Positions 8,692 through 16,230 of a DNA stretch of 24,638 bases are shown here, piece by piece. Position 1 is the stretch's first letter; each line of letters begins with the position of its first letter. Source of the DNA: JACRBE01 sp964429005. GTDB lineage: Bacteria > Chlamydiota > Chlamydiia > Chlamydiales > JACRBE01. Both the position numbers and the translations under genes were made by a program. The DNA lies in contig CAYSAJ010000024.1 of NCBI GenBank assembly GCA_964429005.1, positions 1-24,638 on the forward strand, read 5' to 3'. Under the pieces are notes generated by a model. The model did not search any database and was not told the origin of the DNA. It saw only the letters and a list, made by a program, of their open reading frames with translations.

Positions 8692-8856
8692 AATTAGATC
8701 CAGGTTTTATAAGGTTAATAACGAGATTTTATTTGATATAATTTGCATTAAACATGCTTTGTTAATATATTGTGTTAATAAAACCGCTTCTAATGAATTG
8801 CAAACACTTAAATTCTTTCTGACTGCCTTTATTTGAAGTCACACAAAGGATTTTTT

Positions 8857-9807
8857 ATGTCGATTCTAGAGGTTCCCTCAAAAAATATTTTCGCAACAAT
8901 AAATCTAAAAACTAACGGCAGCTTGCAAATCCCCGTATCTATGGGGTTGTTATCTGCGCTTCATGATCACCTAGGAAATGCTTCTTGTTCTCTCGAGAAT
9001 TGTCTCAATTACCAGCATGAGGCAAAGGTCTCAGTTCATGCATTATCTTCGAATAATGAAACCTATATCATCTTTCAGCGCCTTGACGAGGCCCCTCAAA
9101 TAATTCTCCGGTCATCTGAGATCGAAACTCATCTAGGAACGTCCCTTGCAAAATATAGTGAAATTCACTTTTCTCCCCCTCGCATGAATGATCGGGGACA
9201 GGTTGCAGGCACAATTTCATTTCTAAGACCCGCAGTGATGGAGCGGGATGCAGATGGGTCTTGTGAAACTCTGGAACCTGGAGAGTTTGCGACCACGGTC
9301 TATTTCTATGATCCTCAGGAAGGACTTCATATACAACCTTTGTATGTTGATAACTCCATGACTCATTCTGAAATTCTTCGTTTCGATGCAGACCAGCTGC
9401 TTGTTTCTTATAATGCCTACACAATTTGCCAAGTTTTGTGCATCGATCTTTCTTCAAAAAGTTCCACTTATTATCCCCTTTCTTGTTCAACTCTTACGGA
9501 GAAAATTCATCTTTGGCTTAATAACAGCTTTGCGGAGTATTACGCTCCCAATTCCGAATACCGAAGCGGTTCCCTTACATTACTTCGAATTACTGGAATT
9601 ACTGTCCAAGGAGATAGGATATCGGGGGATTTCCAAGGGGAAGTCAGCTTGCGGTTACAAGTTCCAGGTGAGCGTTTGTATTATTCTGTGCCATTTATCG
9701 TGAAGGGGACTTTTCAGGGAGATCAGGATGGAATAGAATATAAAATCCAATCGATATACGATTATTCTTCTAGTGAAACCTTATCAGGGACGTTTCCACC
9801 TTTTTAA
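8857..9807 (+). CDS. Hypothetical protein, beta-rich
   Basis: Protein of 316 residues that I do not recognise. I start it at the ATG at 8857, which has AAAGGA six nucleotides upstream, rather than at the in-frame TTG at 8833. There is no signal peptide or transmembrane segment. The sequence alternates short hydrophobic and polar stretches, suggesting a beta-rich fold, with several Tyr/Ser-rich stretches toward the C-terminus (SIYDYSSSETLSGTFPPF at the very end). The phrase GDRISGDFQGEVSLRLQVPG near residue 245 hints at a repeated beta sandwich. It stands alone between the GNAT-like gene and the autotransporter, with its own upstream gap of about 165 bp. Confidence 0.7.
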   Translation: MSILEVPSKNIFATINLKTNGSLQIPVSMGLLSALHDHLGNASCSLENCLNYQHEAKVSVHALSSNNETYIIFQRLDEAPQIILRSSEIETHLGTSLAKYSEIHFSPPRMNDRGQVAGTISFLRPAVMERDADGSCETLEPGEFATTVYFYDPQEGLHIQPLYVDNSMTHSEILRFDADQLLVSYNAYTICQVLCIDLSSKSSTYYPLSCSTLTEKIHLWLNNSFAEYYAPNSEYRSGSLTLLRITGITVQGDRISGDFQGEVSLRLQVPGERLYYSVPFIVKGTFQGDQDGIEYKIQSIYDYSSSETLSGTFPPF

Positions 9808-9880
9808 GAAAACAATTGTGATCCTATTTTTATTAATCTTACAAAATCAATAAAAAAGTTTGATTCGATTGCCTTGATCC

Positions 9881-9905
9881 TATAAAACCAAACATTAGTT
9901 TTATA
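9881..9905 (+). promoter_or_regulatory. 8-bp inverted repeat just upstream of autotransporter RBS
   Basis: TATAAAAC (9881-9888) and GTTTTATA (9898-9905) are perfect inverted copies separated by 9 nt. The right arm abuts the AAAGG ribosome-binding element (9905-9909) of the gene starting at 9915. It could be an operator or a weak mRNA hairpin next to the ribosome-binding site. TATAAA within the left arm could also be the -10 of a promoter with TTGATT upstream, at a short 15-nt spacing. Confidence 0.35.
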
Positions 9906-9914
9906 AAGGTATAT

Positions 9915-12383
9915 ATGTTCCGCTATGCTTTTTTACCTCTTGCTTTATCAGCAAGTCTCTTTGCAAATACACTTACTGAACAGCAAAGCTGCCCTGAAGA
10001 AAAAAGACACTACAGGGCGAGCGTGAGGCATATCGAAAGAGGTGGCATTGGTTATGACGATGGCTACACAACCTTTGAAACCTTTTTTGCCTCAGATCCA
10101 AATGAGTGGGCCATAACTCCCTTTTTAGATGCAAGAGGACATGTTTTTAATAATGGAAAATGGGCTGCAAATGCAGGAATTGGTCTTAGGGCTCTTTGGG
10201 GTAATCGAGCTTATGGGATCAATACATATTATGACTACAGAAATGCAGGCCGATTTAATGCTAACCAAATCGGGCTAGGTCTTGAAACCTTAGGTGAGAT
10301 CTTTGACTTTCGGATCAACGGTTATTTACCGCTCGGTAGAAAAGTCAGCGATCCTTATAACGCTACCTTTGGAGCCTTTTCAGGACATTATCTCCTAGTA
10401 TCTCAAACATACCAATCCGCCATGAAGGGCGCCGATGCAGAATTTGGTTTCCATATCGCGAAATTTAAAGGATTTGATCTGTATGCAGCCGCAGGTCCCT
10501 ATTACTTTATCGGGAAATATGATCCGACGACATGGGGCGCAAAAGGAAGGGTCTCTGGCACTTACAAAGACATTGTAAGAATAGAGCTTAGTGACTCCTA
10601 CGACACTACTTTCCACAATAAGTTTCAAGGGCAGATTGCCCTCACCTTTTCTTTTGGGCCGAAATCAAAAGTGAAACAGCAAGGGCGCAGTTGTGAGATA
10701 GCTCAAACCCTAACCAACCGTATGCTCCAGCCTGTGGAAAGGCAAGAGATCATTGTTATCGATACGCCGACCGTTAACTCTAAGGCGATTGATCCCGATA
10801 CAGGACTCCCCTACTTTTTTGTATTTGTCGACAATACGAGCAGTTCAGATGGCACCTATGAGAGCCCTTATCATACTCTAGCTCAAGCGGAGCAAAACTC
10901 TTCTTTAGGCAACATCCTTTATGTATTTCCAGGAGATGGAACAACTACAGGCATGGACTCGGGGATTACTTTGCAAGAAAGCCAAAAATTATGGGGATCA
11001 GGCATATCGCACTTAATAGCAACTTCCCAAGGGATCATCTCCATCCCGCCTCAGAGCAGCCTAGCTCCCCTAATCACAAACACTAATGTTGATACGCTAG
11101 GTAATGCGATTACACTCGCTATGAATAACTCTATCAGCGGAATTAACATCTCTTCTCCACTTAACGATGCCATCTTTGGGGCTGATTCCCAAAGTTTGCA
11201 AGTCTCCTCTTGTAGATTCGATAGTACGACGACTTTCCCCATAGAGGCTACTTTTTCTGGGAACGCTTCGGTCTCTATCACAAACAACCAGTTTTTGGAT
11301 AATTCGAATGGGATCTTTTTGACCTTAAATGGCACATCAACTGTTACTTGCTCCAATAATACATTTGAAAGACAGACTTCTGTCTCAAGTGTTCCTCTCG
11401 AAATCGTAGGAAATAATAACACTCTTACAACTCATATCAATAACAACACCTTTGAAGATAATACTGCGGGAAGTGTCCGTTTTACCTTGAATAACGTTGT
11501 AAGCGCTGACGTTAATTTGGTGGATAATACTCTTGTAAACAACGGGACTGGATCACAGGACACTCTCGCATCAAACTTTGTCCTAATCGCAGATGGTGCG
11601 ATTGGAAGCTACTCCATGATTGCATCTGGAAATAACTTTTCTGAGAACGATTCAAACTCCATTTATGTCCATACTACAGGAACTTTCACAGATTTTGCCT
11701 TAACTGCTTCTGGGAACACGATGTCAAACAATGGTAAGGCTGGGATTGTCTTCTCAAGTGCGGCTACAAACTTCACAATGAGCGCCACAAACAACACCAT
11801 AACAAATATGGGCGACCATGGGATTTCTGTCAGTGATTCCGGCATTTTGGAGACTGCCAACATAACGATAAATGATAATACAATTACAGACATCGCCTAT
11901 AACGGGATCGTTATTTCCAAAGCCATTTCGACGCTTAATTTTACAGCGCAAAACAATAGGGTTGAAAGATGCGTAGATACGGGGATTAGTTTCTATTCAA
12001 CTGAATTCACCACAATGAACGCGACGATTACGGGCAATACTATTAATGAATGTGAAAACCAAAGTGATAATGCCGCTTCTGCAATCGGTATCGATAGATA
12101 TATTGATCTTACTGCGACGATATCAAACAACACTCTCCAAGACAACCTCTCACGTCCTGTCGCTATTGGCCTCTATACTGATATAGGAGATCCTGATGTT
12201 TGTTTGACTCTCTCTGGGAATAATTGTAATACTGATCCAGCGTACTATCTTTACAATCAAGGGGCAGGTGAGTTTAATTTGAGTCCTTGCAACGTAGAGT
12301 CCGTTAACGTAGGGACGTTTGATACTACTGGAACGATCACTGCTGTCCAATCTTGTCCTGATGCTACGCCCTGCCCGCCTTAA
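9915..12383 (+). CDS. Inverse autotransporter with beta-helix passenger
   Basis: Surface protein of 822 residues. A Sec signal peptide (MFRYAFLPLALSASLFANTL) is followed by an N-terminal barrel at about residues 35-250. Diagnostic pieces are RHIERGGIGYDDGYTTFE, NEWAITPFLDARGHVFNNGK, WAANAGIGLRALWGNRAYGI and YYDYRNAG, which match the inverse autotransporter (intimin/invasin-type, type V secretion) beta domain. From about residue 300 the DGTYESPYHTL and ILYVFPGDGTTTGMDSGI segments start a long Asn/Ser/Thr-rich passenger with repeating N-N-T-x-x-x-N turns, typical of a right-handed parallel beta-helix. The passenger being C-terminal to the barrel defines the inverse topology. The C-terminus (CPDATPCPP) is Cys/Pro-rich. 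A clear AAAGG precedes the start. It is probably an adhesin; the ligand is unknown. Its stop overlaps the convergent GNAT gene by 4 nt with no terminator between. Confidence 0.9.
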   Translation: MFRYAFLPLALSASLFANTLTEQQSCPEEKRHYRASVRHIERGGIGYDDGYTTFETFFASDPNEWAITPFLDARGHVFNNGKWAANAGIGLRALWGNRAYGINTYYDYRNAGRFNANQIGLGLETLGEIFDFRINGYLPLGRKVSDPYNATFGAFSGHYLLVSQTYQSAMKGADAEFGFHIAKFKGFDLYAAAGPYYFIGKYDPTTWGAKGRVSGTYKDIVRIELSDSYDTTFHNKFQGQIALTFSFGPKSKVKQQGRSCEIAQTLTNRMLQPVERQEIIVIDTPTVNSKAIDPDTGLPYFFVFVDNTSSSDGTYESPYHTLAQAEQNSSLGNILYVFPGDGTTTGMDSGITLQESQKLWGSGISHLIATSQGIISIPPQSSLAPLITNTNVDTLGNAITLAMNNSISGINISSPLNDAIFGADSQSLQVSSCRFDSTTTFPIEATFSGNASVSITNNQFLDNSNGIFLTLNGTSTVTCSNNTFERQTSVSSVPLEIVGNNNTLTTHINNNTFEDNTAGSVRFTLNNVVSADVNLVDNTLVNNGTGSQDTLASNFVLIADGAIGSYSMIASGNNFSENDSNSIYVHTTGTFTDFALTASGNTMSNNGKAGIVFSSAATNFTMSATNNTITNMGDHGISVSDSGILETANITINDNTITDIAYNGIVISKAISTLNFTAQNNRVERCVDTGISFYSTEFTTMNATITGNTINECENQSDNAASAIGIDRYIDLTATISNNTLQDNLSRPVAIGLYTDIGDPDVCLTLSGNNCNTDPAYYLYNQGAGEFNLSPCNVESVNVGTFDTTGTITAVQSCPDATPCPP

Positions 12384-12964
12384 TGCTGTAGCGTATAAAG
12401 CACCTGCATACTTAGTGGGTGTTCTTTATCTAAGCCAGGAAAATGGAATGTATCGACATACTTCATACCAATTCGCTCCATGACTCGTTTTGAGGCCTTA
12501 TTCTCCATCGAAGTGCAAGCAAAGATTTTTGATATGTTGTACTTTTCAAATCCTAAGGTGAGCAGTTTTTGTCCAGCCTCGGTTGCATACCCATTCTTCC
12601 AATATTTTTTTCCTAATATCCAACTCACTGTATAACAGGGAAAATGAGGGGCATCTAGCTGGATATAATTCAGTCCTGCTAAACCGATGACTTCATGAGT
12701 ATCTTTGAGCTCACAAACGAAATAGCCAAATCCCCTTTCATCGATATTCTTATTGGCTGATTCTGCGAGTTTTTGAAGTGTGGAGTATTCATCAAGATGC
12801 ACGTGATGCAAATATTGGTTCACTTCAGGATCTTGGATCATTTCATAGATCGTATTAATATCCTCGTCAGACCATCCCCTTAGAAAAAGCCTCTCTGTTT
12901 CGAGATCCTCGAAAGAGTGAAGATCGGATAACAAAAAAAAAGAAAAAAAAAGAAAAGAGAGCAA
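12380..12964 (-). CDS. GNAT N-acetyltransferase, RimJ/RimL type
   Basis: Typical RimJ/RimL-like acetyltransferase. ETERLFLRGWSDEDINTIYE opens the domain, HEVIGLAGL is the central strand, YTVSWILGKKYWKNGYATEA includes the K-x-x-x-N-G-Y-A acetyl-CoA loop, and ENKASKRVMERIGM is the classic S-x-x-V-x-E-K/R-x-G end motif. These enzymes acetylate protein N-termini, aminoacyl groups or antibiotics; the substrate is not predictable here. The start is unclear: no in-frame ATG precedes the domain. The longest frame begins at a TTG (12964) and reads through two A9 runs (12933-12941 and 12943-12951, T9 in the coding sense), giving an odd Phe/Leu-rich leader. A second TTG just after the tracts could be the true start. 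No Shine-Dalgarno sequence is visible for either. Confidence 0.8.
   Translation of the reverse strand: MLSFLFFSFFLLSDLHSFEDLETERLFLRGWSDEDINTIYEMIQDPEVNQYLHHVHLDEYSTLQKLAESANKNIDERGFGYFVCELKDTHEVIGLAGLNYIQLDAPHFPCYTVSWILGKKYWKNGYATEAGQKLLTLGFEKYNISKIFACTSMENKASKRVMERIGMKYVDTFHFPGLDKEHPLSMQVLYTLQH
12933..12951. repeat. Twin A9 homopolymer tracts at 5' end of GNAT gene
   Basis: Nine A, one G, nine A on the plus strand, within the first codons of the minus-strand GNAT gene. Runs of this length are prone to slipped-strand insertion or deletion, which would shift the frame if translation starts upstream of them. Confidence 0.6.
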
Positions 12965-13036
12965 AAGGAACCAATATTGAATGGAATCTAAAATAGCATA
13001 AGAAAATTTAATAAGAAAGGAGCTGGGATTTTATCC

Positions 13037-13558
13037 TTAGCCCTGACATGAGCCGAAACCACAAATCAGATAAGTAGTGAAAATGTTAGCTAGTGCGAGC
13101 AAGAAAATATAGCCACAAGCAATCTTTTCATATAAGAACATAGTCCCTGGGGAGACATTGTCATGCTCTTTTGGATGAAGAAGCAACAGAACCATAATCC
13201 CCACAGCAGAAGCGCTAAAAACGAGAAAGGCCCAAGTATATAACTCAAGACCAAGCACAGGCTGCCCAAAAGTCGGAAACTGAGGACAAACGTGAAGACC
13301 TATTTGTCTTAAGGATACAGCTCCACCAAAAATGGAAGCCGCAAGAGAGAGTGCATAGTGCTGCACTTTTACCTTATAGCGTAAATTGAGCATCGGACCT
13401 ATAGCAACACAAATGAGAGACAAGCGCTGCAGCATGCATAAAGGACAGGGAAGCTCTCCCTTTAAAAATCGATAGGTATAAGAGCCGGTTAAAACACCTG
13501 CCAGAATATAAATCCAGATCGCGTTCAAGAATCTTATTAAATACATTCTCTTGGTCAT
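13037..13558 (-). CDS. dsbB: DsbB-family disulfide bond formation protein (DUF5993-linked type)
   Basis: Four-helix inner-membrane quinone reductase of 173 residues that would reoxidise a periplasmic DsbA-type thiol oxidase. I start it at the ATG at 13558 because that ATG overlaps the stop of the preceding small gene (ATGA). The redox motif GELPCPLCMLQRLSLI (Cys38 and Cys41) is the DsbB hallmark. LRQIGLHVCPQFPTFGQPVLG and LELYTWAFLVF match the DsbB clade encoded with DUF5993. The second periplasmic loop has only one Cys (Cys91) rather than the usual pair, and the C-terminal tail has two more (ICGFGSC), so electron transfer may differ from E. coli DsbB. Disulfide formation is central to the cross-linked outer envelope of Chlamydiota, which fits the Cys-containing surface proteins nearby. 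Confidence 0.85.
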   Translation of the reverse strand: MTKRMYLIRFLNAIWIYILAGVLTGSYTYRFLKGELPCPLCMLQRLSLICVAIGPMLNLRYKVKVQHYALSLAASIFGGAVSLRQIGLHVCPQFPTFGQPVLGLELYTWAFLVFSASAVGIMVLLLLHPKEHDNVSPGTMFLYEKIACGYIFLLALANIFTTYLICGFGSCQG

Positions 13559-13710
13559 AGTTTTATACCGAGGACAGAGTCTGCGTGGTGAACGAGCATA
13601 AATGTACAAAGGATCAAAGTCACAAAAGCGAGAGCAAAACTTACTCTAGGATATCCAATGAACAGAAGCACCATCGATAACGAAAACAACAAAAATAAAC
13701 CGCTCATCAT
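13555..13710 (-). CDS. DUF5993 family small membrane protein, DsbB partner
   Basis: A 51-residue membrane protein beginning MMSGLFLLFSLSMVLLFIGY and ending FMLVHHADSVLGIKL. Two hydrophobic segments flank a short YPRVS turn, and the ending (F/M-x-x-x-H-H-A-x-x-x-L-x-I-x-L) is the pattern of DUF5993 proteins, which are regularly encoded immediately upstream of this DsbB type. The stop TGA overlaps the dsbB start (ATGA), so the two are translationally coupled. A weak GAGA lies about 7 nt before the tandem ATG-ATG. Its function is unknown; a structural or assembly subunit of the DsbB variant is the obvious hypothesis. It is too short for standard ORF cut-offs and is easily missed in annotation. 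Confidence 0.75.
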   Translation of the reverse strand: MMSGLFLLFSLSMVLLFIGYPRVSFALAFVTLILCTFMLVHHADSVLGIKL

Positions 13711-13825
13711 AGAATTTCTCTATTACACTATAATCATCGTGTACTCATTTTATTATTTTTACATCAAATGAAATTTCCATCTAAACAAAACCCGAGGATA
13801 TAAAGTTGAGATATTTGGATAAACA

Positions 13826-14410
13826 TCAGGACTTCTCTTTTTCCCAAAAAATGAACCCTTCTTCATCATAAGCACTTAAGACAATCAAAGAGGCATTTTT
13901 TGCTATTTCGGCAAAAAAAAGATAAGGGAGGGATTGTCCTTGATTTAAAGGAATTGAGGATGCACTGACCACGCAAAGAGAATGCCAAATAGCATTCGAT
14001 GCATTAAAAGCTTCCTCAATTATTTTTTTGGAGGCTTTTTCTTTAGAAAGCGTATAGTACACTTCTTCATTGTGATGTACTCCTATATCAGAATATAGAA
14101 ACCATTCATATGATGGGGTATATGTCGCATCCACATCATCAAAAACAGCGATAAAATTTTCTTCTGTTTGAAGTTCTTCAAAGACTAAATCAAAAACTTT
14201 TTTTTTAAAATTGCCTTTGATTCCTCCTGCTTTGAATGCATGCAGATGATCAGGTTCTATATCATGCCGAAGAATGGTGTAAAAATTTCCTTGTTCAAAG
14301 TTTACAAAATTGCAAACAGCTGAAGATAGTGAATTAGTTCCTTCCAAGTTGTCTTGAAGGTAAGTGAGTGTTTTTTGAAAATCTAAAACATATTGGCGAA
14401 ATTGATTCAT
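13826..14410 (-). CDS. Probable immunity protein for the RHS toxin
   Basis: Protein of 194 residues starting MNQFRQYVLDFQKTLTYLQ. A longer in-frame start at 14491 would overlap the toxin gene and is rejected. The start lies 7 nt after the RHS stop codon on the same strand, the standard place for an immunity gene in polymorphic toxin loci. The protein is acidic in the middle (FDLVFEELQTEENFIAVFDDVD) with no signal peptide, as expected of a cytosolic toxin-binding protein. A C-terminal hydrophobic strand region (ASLIVLSAYDEEGFIFWEKE) follows. I do not recognise a named immunity family. The function is inferred from position and composition; a two-gene stress or effector cassette is the alternative. 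Confidence 0.65.
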   Translation of the reverse strand: MNQFRQYVLDFQKTLTYLQDNLEGTNSLSSAVCNFVNFEQGNFYTILRHDIEPDHLHAFKAGGIKGNFKKKVFDLVFEELQTEENFIAVFDDVDATYTPSYEWFLYSDIGVHHNEEVYYTLSKEKASKKIIEEAFNASNAIWHSLCVVSASSIPLNQGQSLPYLFFAEIAKNASLIVLSAYDEEGFIFWEKEKS

Positions 14411-14417
14411 ACTTTTT

Positions 14418-15818
14418 TTATTTTTCTGCTTTGATTTCCCATGTACCATCAGGTTTAATTCTAACGCCACTAGTAAAGTCAGGCCCCTCATAATCCCAGT
14501 GAGGCCCTATAGGATCTGGATGATCCAAATCAGGATTTAATTTTTCTTGATGAGGTTTTTCTCCTCTAACCCAATTTCCTTTACCTGACTGAGGAGTTCC
14601 TTTGCCCTTCCATTTAAATCCTTTATCAGGACATTTAGAAGGATCAGAACCTAAATCATCCCAAGTATAAGGTGGCTGCTTCTTTTCAGTCTTTTCTTTT
14701 ACATATAAATAACTCTTATATCCCAAATATCCAATCGTAGCACATGTAGCAACTCCTAATGCAGCAGGTCCCCAAAGCGGTGAGGTGATAACTCCACCTG
14801 TCCATGTAATTAGGGGTATTGCAACCGCCCACTCTCCATCTGGATCAAAATAAAAAAGAGGGTTCCCCAAACAAAATTCATAAGCATCATCTGTTTGCTT
14901 TAAAGGATCTGGTGTCATCCATGCTCTTATATCAGGGCAGTAATATCGTTTTCCAAAATGCACAAGACCCGCTTCAGCATCACAATTCTTCCCTGAAAAG
15001 AGCCATGAAACTCGTAAATTTTTGGGAATGCCTCTACCAAATGGATCAACTTGAGCTAATTCAATCTCCTCTTTCGTATGAATATTGATCAATTTAATGA
15101 TCTTCCCTTGATAATCATGAATTGGAGCAAAGATGCCTTCTTGAGTTTCAATAGCGATAGGTCTTAATACACCCGGATGAATCGAAATTCCTGGTATACG
15201 AAGCTGTGTTAGTTCTCCATTATTATTTAAAATTGCAATCTCATTCATTCCAGAGTAAACAAAGTATTCCGTTTCCCCGTCTAATCTTCTTGAGACCCGA
15301 TTACCAAAAGGATCATACTCATATTCAATGATATGCTGAGGTGTGACAACTTTAATTAATTGGTGGGCATCATCATAAAAATATTGGCTATCCCCCACGG
15401 AAGTTGTATCCCCTTTTTCATCTCTTTGAAAAGGTGGCGCGTCATCTTGAACAACTATTTGATGCTTAGAATTATACTCATATTGATGAACAGCCCCATG
15501 AACAATGTGTTTCACAAGATGATGACTTTCATCAAAATGGCAAACTTCTTCTCCAAATGGAGTTATTATTCTACTCCCCTGATGAACAACTTCTCCTAAA
15601 CAACCAATTAAATCTTCGGATATAAGCCTTCCATCTTCTCCATAATGATACGAATGGGAATATATGGTAGTATTCTCCTCATCTAACCGATCAATCTGAA
15701 CAAGCTTCTCTTGGTCAAATATATATCGAACTTTGCCATGATCTCCTAAAGAAAGGAGTTTCTCTTGCCCAGAAAGAATCGTCACAGCTAAAGAGAAAAC
15801 CCCTAAGAAATACCACAT
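14418..15818 (-). CDS. Compact secreted RHS-repeat toxin with type-37 toxin domain
   Basis: Polymorphic toxin of 466 residues. It has a Sec-type signal (MWYFLGVFSLAVTILSGQ), about 240 residues of YD/RHS repeats (YHYGEDGRLISED, YFYDDAHQLIKV, IIEYEYDPFGNRVSRRLDGE), and then the RHS core motif DAEAGLVHFGKRYYCPDIRA plus WMTPDPL (residues 280-306). A hydrophobic Gly/Ala-rich segment follows at 331-372. The C-terminal 80 residues (GFKWKGKGTPQSGKGNWV, then DPIGPHWDYEGPDF and RIKPDGTWEIK) match the polymorphic toxin type 37 domain with its conserved G-x-H-W-D and R-x-x-x-D-G, thought to be a nuclease-type toxin. RHS proteins usually exceed 1,000 residues, so this is a very short shell. A probable immunity gene follows. 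An AAAAAGG element 7 nt before the ATG sets the start. Confidence 0.85.
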   Translation of the reverse strand: MWYFLGVFSLAVTILSGQEKLLSLGDHGKVRYIFDQEKLVQIDRLDEENTTIYSHSYHYGEDGRLISEDLIGCLGEVVHQGSRIITPFGEEVCHFDESHHLVKHIVHGAVHQYEYNSKHQIVVQDDAPPFQRDEKGDTTSVGDSQYFYDDAHQLIKVVTPQHIIEYEYDPFGNRVSRRLDGETEYFVYSGMNEIAILNNNGELTQLRIPGISIHPGVLRPIAIETQEGIFAPIHDYQGKIIKLINIHTKEEIELAQVDPFGRGIPKNLRVSWLFSGKNCDAEAGLVHFGKRYYCPDIRAWMTPDPLKQTDDAYEFCLGNPLFYFDPDGEWAVAIPLITWTGGVITSPLWGPAALGVATCATIGYLGYKSYLYVKEKTEKKQPPYTWDDLGSDPSKCPDKGFKWKGKGTPQSGKGNWVRGEKPHQEKLNPDLDHPDPIGPHWDYEGPDFTSGVRIKPDGTWEIKAEK

Positions 15819-16230
15819 AAACCGACCTTTTTAAAAAAGGTAAAATACCTAAATAAAAAATATTATGTAAAGAAAGCTCTAAAATAAAAGTTTATCAAAC
15901 TAATTCAAGAAATATGAACGCAAAGCTCTAAAAACAACAACATTAACGACATAAAATTTGATCTCTCTTAGAGACAAAGAAAACACCTTATTTTCAAGTT
16001 TATCAGCTAAAAGAGCCTCTCCCCTTCCAACGTCTCCGCAAATACTACGTGAGGCAGTGCTACTGTGAAAGCTTTTAAACCTCAGCTTGGGGGAAGAGCC
16101 CTAGGACCTATTTTGTGATTATTTCTGTAAATAAATATTTTTAAAATAGATGATAATTTTAAATTATTTTTTATTATTATAATAATGTGCAAATTGTGAT
16201 AAAATCTTTTTTATTAAATTAGGTTTAATT
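15819..16230. other. Intergenic region with structured element and AT-rich leader
   Basis: About 410 bp with no intact gene. Next to the RHS start is the near-palindrome CCTTTTTAAAAAAGG (15826-15840), which contains the RHS ribosome-binding site. From 15900 to about 16101 the minus strand has a start-less open frame of 66 codons (ending in LREIKFYVVNVVVFRALRSY and a short tail), possibly a remnant. At 16017-16024 and 16090-16098, CTCTCCCC and GGGGAAGAG can pair with one bulge, enclosing about 65 nt. From 16130 onwards the sequence is nearly pure A/T, with the palindrome ATTATTATAATAAT, and forms the leader of the gene at 16231. Confidence 0.45.

Noticed and set aside
9068..9490. Minus-strand frame of 140 codons inside the 316-residue gene
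   Set aside because: It has no ribosome-binding site and an unnatural composition, and the plus-strand gene has a good start and protein-like sequence.
14411..14491. Longer N-terminus for the immunity gene starting inside the toxin gene
   Set aside because: The added 27 residues are encoded by DNA constrained by the toxin C-terminus and look unlike a protein N-terminus; the ATG at 14410 gives the usual short gap.
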